From positions 1,171,001 through 1,235,000 of the forward strand of contig JAKOGI010000079.1 of the NCBI GenBank assembly GCA_029747015.1: DNA of 64,000 nt, given 5' to 3'. A program made the position numbers and the translations under genes. The notes under the pieces were generated by a model. It saw only the letters and a program-made list of their open reading frames with translations, was not told where the DNA came from and did no database searches. This document shows, one piece after another, positions 63,791 to 64,000 of this stretch (positions are counted from its first letter, which is position 1; every line of letters begins with the position of its first letter). The stretch comes from Carnegiea gigantea. Taxonomy: Eukaryota; Streptophyta; Magnoliopsida; Caryophyllales; Cactaceae.

Positions 63791-64000
63791 GTACCTTCTC
63801 CTCCAAATGCAATAGAAATCAGTGTCTATTTGTTATATACATATTTCCTATGACTTCACTCAGTTGAGCTTTTGATTGTAAATGTGCAATCTAGCTTGAA
63901 TTGAAGCTTTGCATTTCGAGGTTTTATTTCTGTCTCAACTTGATTGTCATCATTTTCGTTTTGTTGTTGAAGAATTTCACTTCTCTTTGAAAATAGTCCT

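Overview
The window is nuclear DNA from a flowering plant, most likely a core eudicot; I cannot place it more precisely. The genes have many GT-AG introns, the intergenic DNA is AT-rich, and plant-type LTR retrotransposons, SINEs and MITEs lie between and inside genes. All eight genes belong to families present across land plants. Exon structures below were built by hand from reading frame, splice sites and family motifs.

Layout, left to right: (1) 1-8490, (+): an endonuclease III homologue (NTH1 copy A) whose first exons lie outside the window. A complete LTR element that encodes only an RRM protein is inserted before its first visible exon. (2) 10101-15001, (+): a second, complete NTH1 (copy B), so the two form a tandem duplicate with almost identical exon lengths. 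(3) 15701-19685, (-): alpha subunit shared by protein farnesyltransferase and geranylgeranyltransferase I. (4) 23729-32716, (+): APH1, a gamma-secretase subunit, with a Stowaway MITE and a solo LTR in its introns. (5) 34460-40223, (-): a METTL18-like methyltransferase whose 2.7-kb last intron holds a decayed tandem array of about 300-bp units. (6) 42766-45918, (+): a CPK24-like calcium-dependent protein kinase. (7) 48106-60918, (-): an Ariadne RBR ubiquitin ligase with a C-terminal RanBP2-type zinc finger; its 5.5-kb first intron contains a gag-protease-only copia element. (8) 63649 onward, (+): first exon of an INT1-like inositol transporter, cut by the window end.

The genes do not form a pathway or cluster; they are ordinary neighbours in plant euchromatin. 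The unusual content lies in the repeats: an RRM-carrying non-autonomous LTR retrotransposon with matching target-site duplications; three copies of one tRNA-related SINE family, each with long target-site duplications; a gag-only copia element; the decayed array in the methyltransferase intron; and a surprising number of long poly-C/poly-G runs, often C-run followed directly by A-run.
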